The position numbers were made by a program, and so were the translations under genes. From a virus: 28,953 nt of DNA. Below the pieces are notes generated by a model. The model was not told the origin of the DNA. It did no database searches and saw nothing but the letters and a program-made list of their open reading frames with translations. How positions within the stretch are numbered: position 1 is the first letter of the stretch; each line of letters starts with the position of its first letter. Of the stretch, positions 7,427-13,803 are shown piece by piece. Where the stretch lies: positions 1-28,953 of the IMG/VR virus record IMGVR_UViG_3300047388_000113. The stretch is one strand, 5' to 3'.

Positions 7427-7480
7427 TAGTAACCCTATATAGGAATAGCTAATAGGACCGCTCCGGAGCCAATATGTGAG

Positions 7481-7522
7481 TCGGGCTCGGACCTCGCAAG
7501 AATCGCGGAGCCCCGAGCCCGA
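7481..7522 (-). terminator. GC-rich hairpin after the lipoprotein gene
   Basis: Perfect 10-bp arms TCGGGCTCGG (7481-7490) and CCGAGCCCGA (7513-7522) with a 22-base loop, 20 bp beyond the stop of the lipoprotein gene on the transcribed strand. No U-run follows, so it would be a poor intrinsic terminator. It may act as an mRNA 3'-end stabiliser or a protein site. Confidence 0.35.
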
Positions 7523-7541
7523 GTTGACGCGTCGCGGCGAG

Positions 7542-7886
7542 CTATTTTATCTGGACATCAACAAACGCGCTGTCGAGATAAGCATCAATTCCGTTCAGCG
7601 GCACGAGCTTTACGCGCGCCTGATCACCGACCGCGTACACGCATCCGGAGCTTTTCGTCCGCGTCGAGTCCGTCACCACGCTCACCTGTTGCGCTCCTTT
7701 CAGGAAGATGGCACTCCACTGCCAACTCACCCAGCTCACCTGAAGATTGCGTTGCGTCGGATTGGCGCACGTTACCACATTCGTTACTATGGCGTGCTTG
7801 CGGGCATACGGATCGGGTCCAATCGCGTTTTGCGAGCAAGCCACTACGAGCGCCACGAGCGCCACCAGCATGATCATCCTTCTCAT
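7542..7886 (-). CDS. Lipoprotein, function unknown
   Basis: 114 residues. The N-terminus MRRMIMLVALVALVVACSQN has a basic start, a hydrophobic core and a lipobox (VVAC), so the mature protein would be lipidated at Cys17 and anchored in the envelope. The mature part has two more cysteines (VVTCANP, SSGCVYAVGD) that could form a disulfide, and beta-type strands (LQVSWVSWQW, ARVKLVPLNG). The AAGGAGAGTAAG ribosome site fixes the start. Phage lipoproteins often block superinfection or alter the host surface; that is family-level speculation. The CSQNAIGPDP start resembles Gemmatimonadota lipoproteins and may hint at the host. Confidence 0.82.
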   Translation of the reverse strand: MRRMIMLVALVALVVACSQNAIGPDPYARKHAIVTNVVTCANPTQRNLQVSWVSWQWSAIFLKGAQQVSVVTDSTRTKSSGCVYAVGDQARVKLVPLNGIDAYLDSAFVDVQIK

Positions 7887-7956
7887 CTTACTCTCCTTGT
7901 CAGTACAGTTCTATTTGAGTGCTGTCGCCTAAGTGCTCAGCGCTCCCCTCGGTCCT

Positions 7957-8139
7957 TCATCTCGGCATCTTACTCCACGGCGTCCGAGCCCGCAGCTCTC
8001 CCTTCAGCGGATCACCTTCAACGTAAAAGTACCACTCGTCATCCGTAATGTAGCGCGTCAGCACCACTACGCCCAGCGGCTGATAGCGTCCGCTGAAGAA
8101 CTTGCTCAAGCGCTTCTCTCCGGTCCGAGGCTCAGCCAT
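7957..8139 (-). CDS. Hypothetical protein, 60 residues
   Basis: MAEPRTGEKRLSKFFSGRYQ start, with VVVLTRYITDDEWYFYVEGD in the middle, suggesting a small beta-sheet protein. GGAGGTGAAACACC immediately upstream is a strong ribosome site, inside the end of the preceding gene (8-bp overlap). No family is recognised. It is the last small gene before the lipoprotein and belongs to the same transcript as the AAA+ ATPase. Confidence 0.68.
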   Translation of the reverse strand: MAEPRTGEKRLSKFFSGRYQPLGVVVLTRYITDDEWYFYVEGDPLKGELRARTPWSKMPR

Positions 8140-8365
8140 GGTGTTTCACCTCCGTCCTTTTGACATATTGTACTCTCCCAAACCGATCAAACACAAACAC
8201 ATACAGCGCGGTCCGGACCTTCATCGCTCTCTCCACCGCGTCCCGTCTCAGCCGGAACTTCTTCAGCACTCGCGTCGTCCGGCCAGCCCTACGCACAGCC
8301 CATCCCTTTCCACCGTAGTCCGGCACCACATCCATGCTCCATATCCTATCCGGAGGATTGTACAT
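8132..8365 (-). CDS. Small basic protein, DUF2188-like
   Basis: 77 residues. The layout DVVPDYGGKGWAVRRAGRTT, a helix (RRDAVERAMKV) and a final strand with a DRFGRVQYVKR turn matches the DUF2188 pattern of 'W.V...g.....f.tk.eAi..a......v.v...dGri'. DUF2188 proteins are small, often stress- or phage-associated, and of unknown function. The start ATG overlaps the AAA+ ATPase stop as TAATG, with GGAGGGAAGAAGT as the ribosome site, so it is translationally coupled to that gene. Confidence 0.65.
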   Translation of the reverse strand: MYNPPDRIWSMDVVPDYGGKGWAVRRAGRTTRVLKKFRLRRDAVERAMKVRTALYVFVFDRFGRVQYVKRTEVKHHG

Positions 8366-10137
8366 TACTTCTTCCCTCCGTCAAAGTCCGTTGTGGGTTT
8401 GAACACCTTCACTTCCTTGATCAATTTCGCGGTGATCGGCTCGTCACGCGCTACGGACATCAGCATCGCGAGCTTGAGGAGGTTCTTGACGTCGCGCCCC
8501 GATAGCTCGGGATGTTCCGTAGCGAATACTCCAATGTCCTTGTCCGACAGCTTCGCTCCCGCGTTATCTGCGAGGATACGCCATATGCGCTTCTGATCCG
8601 GCACGGTTGGGATCGCATAGCTGATTCGAGCGATACAGCGCGAGGCTATTGCGTCGTCCACCAGGTCCGCACGATTGGTCGTCATGAACATGACTCCCTT
8701 GTAGTATTCGAGCGTGCGGAGGAAGACACCCACAATTGCGTTCTGCTGGAGGTTATCGCCGCGCGTATGGACGTAGACATCCGCTTCGTCTAGGAGGAGG
8801 ATGCTGTCCCACCTTGCGGATCGGGCGAAGGTTTTGAGCAGGTTGTCTTCGAGGTCGTCCGGATCGGTGCCGAGCTGAGAACACTGGACCGTATAGAGTG
8901 GGCGCGAAGTGACCTCAGCATAGGCTTCGGCTGTAAGAGTCTTACCAGTTCCTGGTGGGCCTGCGGAGAGAATGATGCTGCCGGAGCCTTTGCCCTGAAT
9001 GATGTCTCTGAATCCTCCGTCCTTCTGTGCGAGGAGGATGTCGATGAGAACACGCTGCGCATCCGGCAGCACAAGCTTCTCGCCCAGTTTCGGATCATAT
9101 ACATACTCCGTCAATTGGTCAATATGGATCCTGAGCCGCATGTGGCGCTGGAGGTCGAAGCACGCGAGCGTCGGATGAACAGGGAGCACGAGCTGCGCAA
9201 CATCTGCCTCGTCAGCAGCGGTAGCTTCCAGCTCCTCGTCATCATCGTTATAGTCCCCATCATCATCCGCACTCGTAGTCTTCACCTTCAGGCGCTTCCA
9301 GAACAGCGCGTCAACTGTATCCTCTCGGCTCCGGCTATTGCGGCTGTCGTCATCCTCAGTGTCATCTTCCTTGAATACATCAATCACCACCCGCGTCGGT
9401 ACATCCTCGCGGTCGAGCGCGATAGTGTTGGTGCGACGATACCACCAGCTGTCGCTCTGCTTCTTGTTCCCGTCAAGATCGTCGGTGGCTTCGCCGCGCG
9501 CGAGGAACTGTTTGCCAATCTGGTCCACGTTCGCGATAAAGCGCTCGTGCGAGGCCATGTACATGGCGCGTAGCTCCTGAGTCTCGCCAATGTATCCCTT
9601 GTCGGTAAGGGATTGCGAGACTGGACGGTGGCAACAGTGCTCTGCGTGAAAGGAGACTGAATCTTTGTGGCGCTTGCCAAACTCCTCGTAGAATATGTCC
9701 ATGGAGCAGTAAGCCGGAGCGAAGCCTCCGCCACTGTAGTGCTGAGGACGATGATACCGGACATCCTCGACGTAGTAGGCCCACCAGCAGTTGCGCTTGT
9801 CGTCTTTGAAGTAGACGCGGTGACCAGGCACCTTGCTCAAGTAGCGCATCAGCATACTGCTGAAGGCTTCGACGGTCCGAGGCTTCGCACCCTCGGTGTT
9901 CTTAATAGCTGCGAGCCAGCTGTCAATGTCGCGGAGGAGTATTTTGGTGCCCTTGATCTCCGTATGATCAGTGATCAAAGACTTCAGCTCCATGATCTTC
10001 ATCGGTGTATAGCCAGCGAGGTCGATGCCCACCCCGCCATTGCCCATGTAGCGAAAGCGGTCGAAGTCCACCCCGAACGGCTTCAGCTCCTTCGCTCCGA
10101 TTACTTCCGCAAGCGCCTTATTGATTTTGATTTCCAC
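8365..10137 (-). CDS. AAA+ ATPase with large N-terminal domain
   Basis: 590 residues from GTG 10137 (GGAG nine bases upstream). The C-terminal third is a classical AAA+ module: Walker A GPPGTGKT (393-400), Walker B ILLLDEAD (about 446-453), sensor-1 FMTTNRAD (about 484-491), a likely arginine finger in ASRCIARISY, and a small helical lid with sensor-2-like SGRDVKNLLKLA. The first 280 residues form a separate domain rich in aromatic residues and cysteines (SFHAEHCCHRPV), followed by an acidic linker (DDDGDYNDDDEELEA). The AAA part resembles the BCS1/FtsH-like remodeller group more than clamp loaders or helicases. It probably remodels a protein or nucleoprotein target. The partner is unknown. 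Confidence 0.9.
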   Translation of the reverse strand: MEIKINKALAEVIGAKELKPFGVDFDRFRYMGNGGVGIDLAGYTPMKIMELKSLITDHTEIKGTKILLRDIDSWLAAIKNTEGAKPRTVEAFSSMLMRYLSKVPGHRVYFKDDKRNCWWAYYVEDVRYHRPQHYSGGGFAPAYCSMDIFYEEFGKRHKDSVSFHAEHCCHRPVSQSLTDKGYIGETQELRAMYMASHERFIANVDQIGKQFLARGEATDDLDGNKKQSDSWWYRRTNTIALDREDVPTRVVIDVFKEDDTEDDDSRNSRSREDTVDALFWKRLKVKTTSADDDGDYNDDDEELEATAADEADVAQLVLPVHPTLACFDLQRHMRLRIHIDQLTEYVYDPKLGEKLVLPDAQRVLIDILLAQKDGGFRDIIQGKGSGSIILSAGPPGTGKTLTAEAYAEVTSRPLYTVQCSQLGTDPDDLEDNLLKTFARSARWDSILLLDEADVYVHTRGDNLQQNAIVGVFLRTLEYYKGVMFMTTNRADLVDDAIASRCIARISYAIPTVPDQKRIWRILADNAGAKLSDKDIGVFATEHPELSGRDVKNLLKLAMLMSVARDEPITAKLIKEVKVFKPTTDFDGGKK

Positions 10138-10141
10138 AGTT

Positions 10142-10678
10142 CTATACTCCGGTGAGTTGGTCTATTACGTTGAGTGGTTCCTTACCTTCGAGGATGTCGT
10201 GGAAATGATCGTGGCACTCCGCGCGAAGCTCGCCTGGAAATAGGCGACGATGCTTGAGCCGGATACGCGTACCAAGGAAGATCATTGTGTTAACCTGCGT
10301 GGCGTCGCGCTTGTTGGCGCGCCATATCTCCTCCTCGGGTTGCTCGGGGATGTCCTCAGGTCCCACCACTTGCCGCAGTAGGTCCAGCCCCACCACCGCA
10401 TACAGCTGCCCAAAGAGATCACCACCATCAGTTTCGAGTCCGTGGTAAGCGACGCTGCAAGCTCTGGGATCCAAAAACAACGCACGCATCTTCACGAAAG
10501 CCTCCGTGGGCATCGTCTGGGTGGCAAGGGTAGTAGCTCCCCTTGCCACCCGAGTTTCGACAACCGACTCGTTGGCCACACCTCCAGTCCGCTGCCATAT
10601 TATCGGCACCGGACGCTCCGCAAGGATCATCACACCGTTCTCCCTCGCGTTCTGTGGCGCGTTCTCGTCTAGTTCCAC
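10142..10678 (-). CDS. Hypothetical protein, 178 residues, upstream of the AAA+ ATPase
   Basis: Starts at GTG 10678. Segments MILAERPVPIIWQRTGGVAN and VETRVARGATTLATQTMP look beta-structured, and the C-terminal part (RIRLKHRRLFPGELRAECHD, HFHDILEGKEPL) is helical. The gene ends four bases before the ATPase start, so the two proteins are made together and may be partners. I do not recognise a family. The ribosome site is weak, which suggests coupling to the 66-residue membrane gene it overlaps by 10 bp. Confidence 0.75.
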   Translation of the reverse strand: MELDENAPQNARENGVMILAERPVPIIWQRTGGVANESVVETRVARGATTLATQTMPTEAFVKMRALFLDPRACSVAYHGLETDGGDLFGQLYAVVGLDLLRQVVGPEDIPEQPEEEIWRANKRDATQVNTMIFLGTRIRLKHRRLFPGELRAECHDHFHDILEGKEPLNVIDQLTGV

Positions 10679-10869
10679 CGTGCCCGTCCCTGCCCAAAGA
10701 CAAACCGAGCTGACGCGCGGCGCGCGGCGTTCCGCGTCAACAGTCCGGAGAAGAAGGCCACAATGGCCCAGAGGATCGTAGCGAGCCCGAAGACACGGAG
10801 AGCTACGAGCACAAACACGCTCGTGGAGCTGAGGTTGTGTAGGTACAGTCCGTCAGGGGATAAGGTCAT
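10669..10869 (-). CDS. Small membrane protein, 66 residues
   Basis: After MTLSPDGLYLHNLSS comes a long hydrophobic stretch (SVFVLVALRVFGLATILWAI and on to VAFFSGLL), enough for one long or two short membrane spans, then a basic tail (RNAARRASARF). The tail would lie in the cytoplasm. The AAGGAGGTGGGAA ribosome site supports the start. No family is recognised. Confidence 0.7.
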   Translation of the reverse strand: MTLSPDGLYLHNLSSTSVFVLVALRVFGLATILWAIVAFFSGLLTRNAARRASARFVFGQGRARWN

Positions 10870-11059
10870 TTCCCACCTCCTTCAAAGCAATCTTGATTAC
10901 TTCCTGAAGCACCTTGGCCTGAGCGACGGTAACCAGATGGTCAATGGACTTGTTGTTCTCGGAGCAAGCGGTACAGTTCTCCTGATTACATCCACTCATC
11001 CGCTCCAGCACGTCATTCTTCGCGCGCGTCAGCGCGTCCTCTCCCTCGAATCGCTTCAT
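10853..11059 (-). CDS. Hypothetical helical protein with cysteine cluster, 68 residues
   Basis: Begins MKRFEGEDALTRAKNDVLER, then CNQENCTAC (C24, C29, C32) and a helical second half (SIDHLVTVAQAKVLQEVIKI). The cysteine cluster may bind a metal. ATGA overlap joins it to the helix-turn-helix gene upstream, and GGAGGAAGGTAGC gives a good ribosome site. It overlaps the next gene by 17 bp. Function unknown; a partner or modulator of the regulator is possible. Confidence 0.7.
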   Translation of the reverse strand: MKRFEGEDALTRAKNDVLERMSGCNQENCTACSENNKSIDHLVTVAQAKVLQEVIKIALKEVGNDLIP

Positions 11060-11427
11060 GCTACCTTCCTCCGTTTTGCCCAGCTGTTAAGATACTCTAG
11101 CATTAGGTCCTGCGGCATCTTTGCTCCATCGATGTCGTGTTCACGATTGAAGATTGTAACGCGCGACACGTTCAGCCTGTCTGCTAGTCCGTCGAGCGTA
11201 ATGCCAAGCCGTTTGCGGAGGATCGTTATCATCTCCCCCTTAGTGGGACGGAGCCCACGCGCCACAAACGACAGTGGCGAGGTCCCGTAGCCATCTGCTA
11301 CAGGCTTTCCCTTCTCAATCTTACTCAGCGTATCATGCGACATACTCATTCGCCGCGCGGCATGCTCCTGCGTCAGCCTGTACCTGCGCCGCTGCAAGAA
11401 CACTCGCTCACCCTTGGTCAGTTTCAC
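11056..11427 (-). CDS. Tandem helix-turn-helix (XRE-like) regulator
   Basis: 123 residues from GTG 11427, chosen because AAGGAGGAACGC sits just before it; a longer frame to 11526 exists but overlaps the upstream gene. Two Cro/CI-type domains are seen: residues about 4-40 (GERVFLQRRRYRLTQEHAAR, MSMSHDTLSKIEKGKP) and about 62-100 (TKGEMITILRKRLGITLDGL, NVSRVTIFNREHD). Two such units in one chain would allow monomeric recognition of a direct repeat or an asymmetric site. It probably regulates phage promoters, for example the repeated promoter cassettes in this window; that link is inference. Confidence 0.85.
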   Translation of the reverse strand: MKLTKGERVFLQRRRYRLTQEHAARRMSMSHDTLSKIEKGKPVADGYGTSPLSFVARGLRPTKGEMITILRKRLGITLDGLADRLNVSRVTIFNREHDIDGAKMPQDLMLEYLNSWAKRRKVA

Positions 11428-11641
11428 GCGTTCCTCCTTCAATTCTCTTATCCTCTGGTAGAAGTAAGTCAACGAGCGGCTGGCCACACTCCTCCGGAAC
11501 TGATAGAACTCCGGCGCAGCTGTCACCGCAGAATACTACGATGTGCCACTCCTTATGCTTCGCTCCCTTCTCCACATGGAGCCGCGTGATACACGGAGGA
11601 GTTAGGGACTCCGTCAGCGCGTGGAAGAAGGTCCGCTCCAT
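11408..11641 (-). CDS. Hypothetical protein, 77 residues
   Basis: MERTFFHALTESLTPPCITR start, then HKEWHIVVFCGDSCAGVLSV and a charged tail. Three cysteines could bind metal. It follows the membrane gene upstream by a TGATATG junction and runs 20 bp into the regulator gene. There is no strong ribosome site, so it is probably coupled. No family is recognised. Confidence 0.62.
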   Translation of the reverse strand: MERTFFHALTESLTPPCITRLHVEKGAKHKEWHIVVFCGDSCAGVLSVPEECGQPLVDLLLPEDKRIEGGTRETDQG

Positions 11642-11642
11642 A

Positions 11643-11831
11643 TCAGATACGGAAAGCCTTTAGACCAGCCAGCAGTGACGCTCCGAAGCAAGCTGCTGCC
11701 ATTGCCCATACTATCGCCGCGAGCCACACATGTAGGTAGAGGAGCGTCAGCGCCGCTACTCCGCAGACGCAGACTCCCACAACCGACAACACCAGCGCGA
11801 GGTACAGCATTACAGTTCTCTCGTCAATCAT
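11643..11831 (-). CDS. Two-span membrane protein, 62 residues
   Basis: After MIDERTVM come two hydrophobic helices (LYLALVLSVVGVCVCGVAAL and HVWLAAIVWAMAAACFGASL) joined by a short turn, then a short basic end (GLKAFRI). This is a small hairpin-type inner-membrane protein. ATGA overlap with the upstream gene. Phage proteins of this size and shape include holins, but there is no endolysin nearby, so the role is open. Confidence 0.68.
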   Translation of the reverse strand: MIDERTVMLYLALVLSVVGVCVCGVAALTLLYLHVWLAAIVWAMAAACFGASLLAGLKAFRI

Positions 11832-12046
11832 CGTCTCTCCACTTGGTCGAGGTAACGGAGCAGCGCACCGCGCGCTTTCTCCACAGTACTGATGTCGGTC
11901 GGATCGGGTCGTCCTTTGTTCTCGTTGGCACCCATCTTGTAGTTGGCTATTCCGAACTGCCCAAGAAAGCTCAGGAACTTCGGATCAAGGGAGAGCTTGC
12001 CACGCTTCCCCTTCGGAGCTTTCGCGAGCGGATTAGGTCCTGGCAT
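11828..12046 (-). CDS. Hypothetical basic protein, 72 residues
   Basis: Starts MPGPNPLAKAPKGKRGKLSL, a basic Pro/Lys-rich tail, then a compact helical part (FLSFLGQFGIANYKMGANEN) and a helix at the end (VEKARGALLRYLDQVERR). The GAGGATGCTCA ribosome site lies in the overlapping upstream gene (14-bp overlap). The basic N-terminus may touch nucleic acid. No family is recognised. Confidence 0.65.
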   Translation of the reverse strand: MPGPNPLAKAPKGKRGKLSLDPKFLSFLGQFGIANYKMGANENKGRPDPTDISTVEKARGALLRYLDQVERR

Positions 12047-12251
12047 TGAGCATCCTCACTGTTTGGTCCATGTCGTAGGTATAGCCAGCCCCGATCAGGT
12101 TGGCCTCGAAATTCATCCGGCTCATCTCGCGCTCCCGCGTCTCATCCTGCCACCGCCACGTTACCATCCCATACATGCGGTCCACCTTGATGACCACAAT
12201 CCACGGCTCGCGGAGGTCGTGCGGTTTGTACACACCCTCCTTGACAATCAC
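12033..12251 (-). CDS. Hypothetical protein, 72 residues
   Basis: Starts at GTG 12251 with GGAGGAGAA upstream; GTGA overlap with the preceding stop. The strand pattern PWIVVIKVDRMYGMVTWRWQ, then a charged turn and MSRMNFEANL, gives a small beta-rich fold of a kind common in phage accessory regions. No function can be assigned. Confidence 0.65.
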   Translation of the reverse strand: MIVKEGVYKPHDLREPWIVVIKVDRMYGMVTWRWQDETREREMSRMNFEANLIGAGYTYDMDQTVRMLNART

Positions 12252-12583
12252 TTCTCCTCCAGTCGGTAAATACGATACACCAGCACATTGTCCTTCCCTT
12301 CCTCCAGCTCCACCCGAACTCCGAGGATCGCAGCCGAGGACGCCAGCCGCTCCGAGGACCAGCCAGCCTCGGATACGGTCACTTGGACCGTATCCGGAGC
12401 CAGCGGCTCGACGCGAGCGCCTAAACCAGCGCCTAGCACCGCTAGGCGCTCCGCTACGGTGTAAACTGGCGGAGGCCCATACTTCCTAAGCCTCTCGCGA
12501 TAGTCCTCCATGCTAGGTCCCTTCCGAGCCTCATCGCAGATGTAGCAGTCGTCATGGCCGAAGTCTTCCGGTTGGTTTGCCAT
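12248..12583 (-). CDS. Hypothetical protein with N-terminal CxxC, 111 residues
   Basis: Begins MANQPEDFGHDDCYICDEAR, so a single CxxC knuckle (C13, C16). A helix follows (MEDYRERLRKYG) and the second half alternates strands and helices (VQVTVSEAGWSSERLASSAA, ILGVRVELEEG, VLVYRIYRLEE), possibly a ferredoxin-like fold. Starts at a TAATG junction. The coding sequence contains two strong RNA hairpins (12371-12395 and 12428-12450). No family is recognised. Confidence 0.68.
   Translation of the reverse strand: MANQPEDFGHDDCYICDEARKGPSMEDYRERLRKYGPPPVYTVAERLAVLGAGLGARVEPLAPDTVQVTVSEAGWSSERLASSAAILGVRVELEEGKDNVLVYRIYRLEEK
12371..12395 (-). other. Strong coding-region hairpin A
   Basis: Perfect 10-bp arms GGATACGGTC and GACCGTATCC around a 5-base loop, inside the 111-residue gene. 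It would fold in the mRNA. It might slow translation or mark an RNA processing site. Confidence 0.5.
12428..12450 (-). other. Strong coding-region hairpin B
   Basis: Perfect 10-bp arms AGCGCCTAGC and GCTAGGCGCT around a 3-base loop, 33 bp from hairpin A in the same gene. Part of the arm (TAGGCGCT) is repeated again a few codons later as TTAGGCGCT. Confidence 0.5.
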
Positions 12584-12771
12584 TAGAACCTCAACAGCGC
12601 CTTCAGCTCGCTTGGTCCCGTTACATCCTCGACCTTGACGATGGTGATCAGCTCATTAGCGGTTGCTGCGATCCGCTCTACCTTCCGAACGGCTGAGGCT
12701 TCCTTCGGAGCTTCGAGAGTGATGCTCCTGGTCCGCGAGCCTACGGTGTAGGTGACTGTGAACGTCTTCAT
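12583..12771 (-). CDS. Small beta-rich protein, 62 residues
   Basis: From ATG 12771, directly after GGAGAACTGAC, and overlapping the HNH gene stop as ATGA. Reads MKTFTVTYTVGSRTRSITLE, a beta hairpin, then a helix (KEASAVRKVERIAATANELI) and a final strand (IVKVEDVTG). A longer frame to 12927 lies inside the HNH gene and is unlikely. No family is recognised. Confidence 0.72.
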   Translation of the reverse strand: MKTFTVTYTVGSRTRSITLEAPKEASAVRKVERIAATANELITIVKVEDVTGPSELKALLRF

Positions 12772-13229
12772 GTCAGTTCTCCTTCCGAGGAGGAGGCCAC
12801 TGGGACCTCGATGAGTGGGACATCGCCGCGTATGATGGCGCGCGCGAGGACTAGCTGACGGGTAATGCTCCGGCGTCGGTTGCGGAGTATCCGCTCCACC
12901 GCGCCTGGAGCGCAGAAAGCGCGCCACGGCTTATGCTGGCGCTTCGAGTTACACGTATGGCACGCAGTCACTAGGTTACGCTCGTGGTGCGATCCTCCGT
13001 GGATCTGAGCGACTAGGTGGTCCAAGGTAACGTCGCGGCGATTGGCAGCGTGGAGGTCGGTGCCGCAGTAGGCGCACAGGAAGCCATCCCGCAGGTAGAT
13101 GGCCAGTCGGCGCGGAGGAGCTATCTCAGCCAGCTCACACTCGCTCGGATCGGTCCAGAACTGGATCATCGCGTCCTGCGCCCAGGCAACAACCTCGCGC
13201 TGGGCGGGTGAGAGAGCGACGGTGATCAC
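12768..13229 (-). CDS. HNH endonuclease
   Basis: 153 residues from GTG 13229 (GGAGGTCAA ribosome site, GTGA overlap). The central HNH fold has zinc knuckles C52-AY-C55 and C90-HT-C93, the first catalytic pair in VTLDHLVAQIHGGS (D70, H71), the ERNLV asparagine (N85) and the closing CNSKR, all in the usual order. An N-terminal helical part (QREVVAWAQDAMIQFW) and a basic C-terminal tail flank it. It could be a free-standing homing nuclease, or a packaging-associated HNH protein, which usually lies next to the terminase genes. Here it sits far from them among accessory genes, so a homing or DNA-processing role is as likely. Confidence 0.92.
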   Translation of the reverse strand: MITVALSPAQREVVAWAQDAMIQFWTDPSECELAEIAPPRRLAIYLRDGFLCAYCGTDLHAANRRDVTLDHLVAQIHGGSHHERNLVTACHTCNSKRQHKPWRAFCAPGAVERILRNRRRSITRQLVLARAIIRGDVPLIEVPVASSSEGELT

Positions 13230-13510
13230 TTGACCTCCGCACGCTGGACGTAGGCCACCTTGCACTTCTCGAACGTCTCGAACCAGTTAGCAGTCGCATA
13301 CATCTTTGCGTCGCGCGGCTGGATCAGTTGCGTCTCCAGCTTCTCCCCCTTCCACGAGAACTTCGAGACTTCGATCAGCTCGCCGCGACGGAGGTGCATC
13401 TTCTGGTGAGCCGAGAGAGCGAAACCCGCGTTGCTCACGATCTTAGTGCAGCGGCTGCCATCGTTAGTAATCACGGCGCAGCGGTCGCGGTTGTAGGTGC
13501 AGTTCGCCAT
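13226..13510 (-). CDS. Zinc-finger-like protein, 94 residues
   Basis: From ATG 13510, with GGAGGGAAAGTAACC upstream. The N-terminus has C4, C11, C21, H35 and H39 (SRCTKIVSNAGFALSAHQKM), close to a classical C2H2 finger spacing after the second pair. The rest is beta-rich (GELIEVSKFSWKGEKLETQL) with a Tyr/Trp-rich helix. A nucleic-acid or protein-binding role is possible. It begins 3 bp after the stop of the upstream gene. Family not recognised. Confidence 0.7.
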   Translation of the reverse strand: MANCTYNRDRCAVITNDGSRCTKIVSNAGFALSAHQKMHLRRGELIEVSKFSWKGEKLETQLIQPRDAKMYATANWFETFEKCKVAYVQRAEVK

Positions 13511-13512
13511 GG

Positions 13513-13803
13513 TTACTTTCCCTCCAGCAGCTTCGAGCCTGGGACCACCGAGCCTTCGCGAACGCACTCGGCAACGTAGTCGGCGCGACGCTGTTCGATA
13601 GCAACCCGCTTCTGCCGAGCGAGGAGCGTCTGATTGATTCCGGCATAAAGATCACCAGAGGCTTTCCGAAACTTCGGCATCAGATCCAGTTCACCAGCAG
13701 CTTCGAGCTGGGCGACAATTGCATTGATCTCATTACGAGCCTTCGTTGCGCGAGTCTGAAGCTCGGTCAATTCGGCTGGCGAGAGGAAAGTTGGAAGAGG
13801 CAT
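13513..13803 (-). CDS. Coiled-coil protein, 96 residues, first gene after promoter P1
   Basis: Reads MPLPTFLSPAELTELQTRAT and continues as near-continuous amphipathic helix (KARNEINAIVAQLEAAGELD, LLARQKRVAIEQRRADYVAE). GGAGAACTGACCG precedes the ATG. It is the first gene of the operon that runs from promoter P1 through the HNH, helix-turn-helix and AAA+ genes. Function unknown; an oligomerising or adaptor protein is suggested by the coiled coil. Confidence 0.75.
   Translation of the reverse strand: MPLPTFLSPAELTELQTRATKARNEINAIVAQLEAAGELDLMPKFRKASGDLYAGINQTLLARQKRVAIEQRRADYVAECVREGSVVPGSKLLEGK

Larger units (their letters stand above)
7205..7456. repeat. Outer inverted repeats of the AT-rich region
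   Basis: The left arm (7205-7230, CCTATTAGCT then CTATATAGGG) is matched in inverse orientation by the right arm (7433-7456, CCCTATATAGG then AGCTAATAGG). Both boxes are conserved, while the bases between them differ by sequence and by 2-3 bp. The two arms bracket the iteron array about 200 bp apart, too far for a transcript hairpin, which points to paired protein sites. Confidence 0.6.
7135..7541. other. 407-bp non-coding, AT-rich control region upstream of terS
   Basis: This is the longest gene-free stretch. Counted by hand, 7291-7440 is about 29% G+C, far below the surrounding coding DNA. It contains a phased TATTA(G/C) array (7300-7336), further TATTAG or near copies at 7207, 7375 and 7389, a 13-bp palindrome (7414-7426), and outer inverted repeats (7205-7230 against 7434-7456). 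A GC-rich dyad (7481-7522) sits at the lipoprotein-gene side. It could hold the terS promoter, the packaging (pac/cos) site or a replication origin; none is proven. No ORF with a ribosome site is visible in it. Confidence 0.8.

Noticed and set aside
5406-7490. 15-bp direct repeat GTGAGTCGGGCTCGG at 5406-5420 and 7476-7490
   Set aside because: One repeat of this length is about what chance gives in 29 kb, and one copy is in a coding region.
12583-12927. 114-residue version of the small beta-rich protein
   Set aside because: The extra N-terminus lies within the HNH gene in another frame; the ATG at 12771 has GGAGAACTGAC directly before it.
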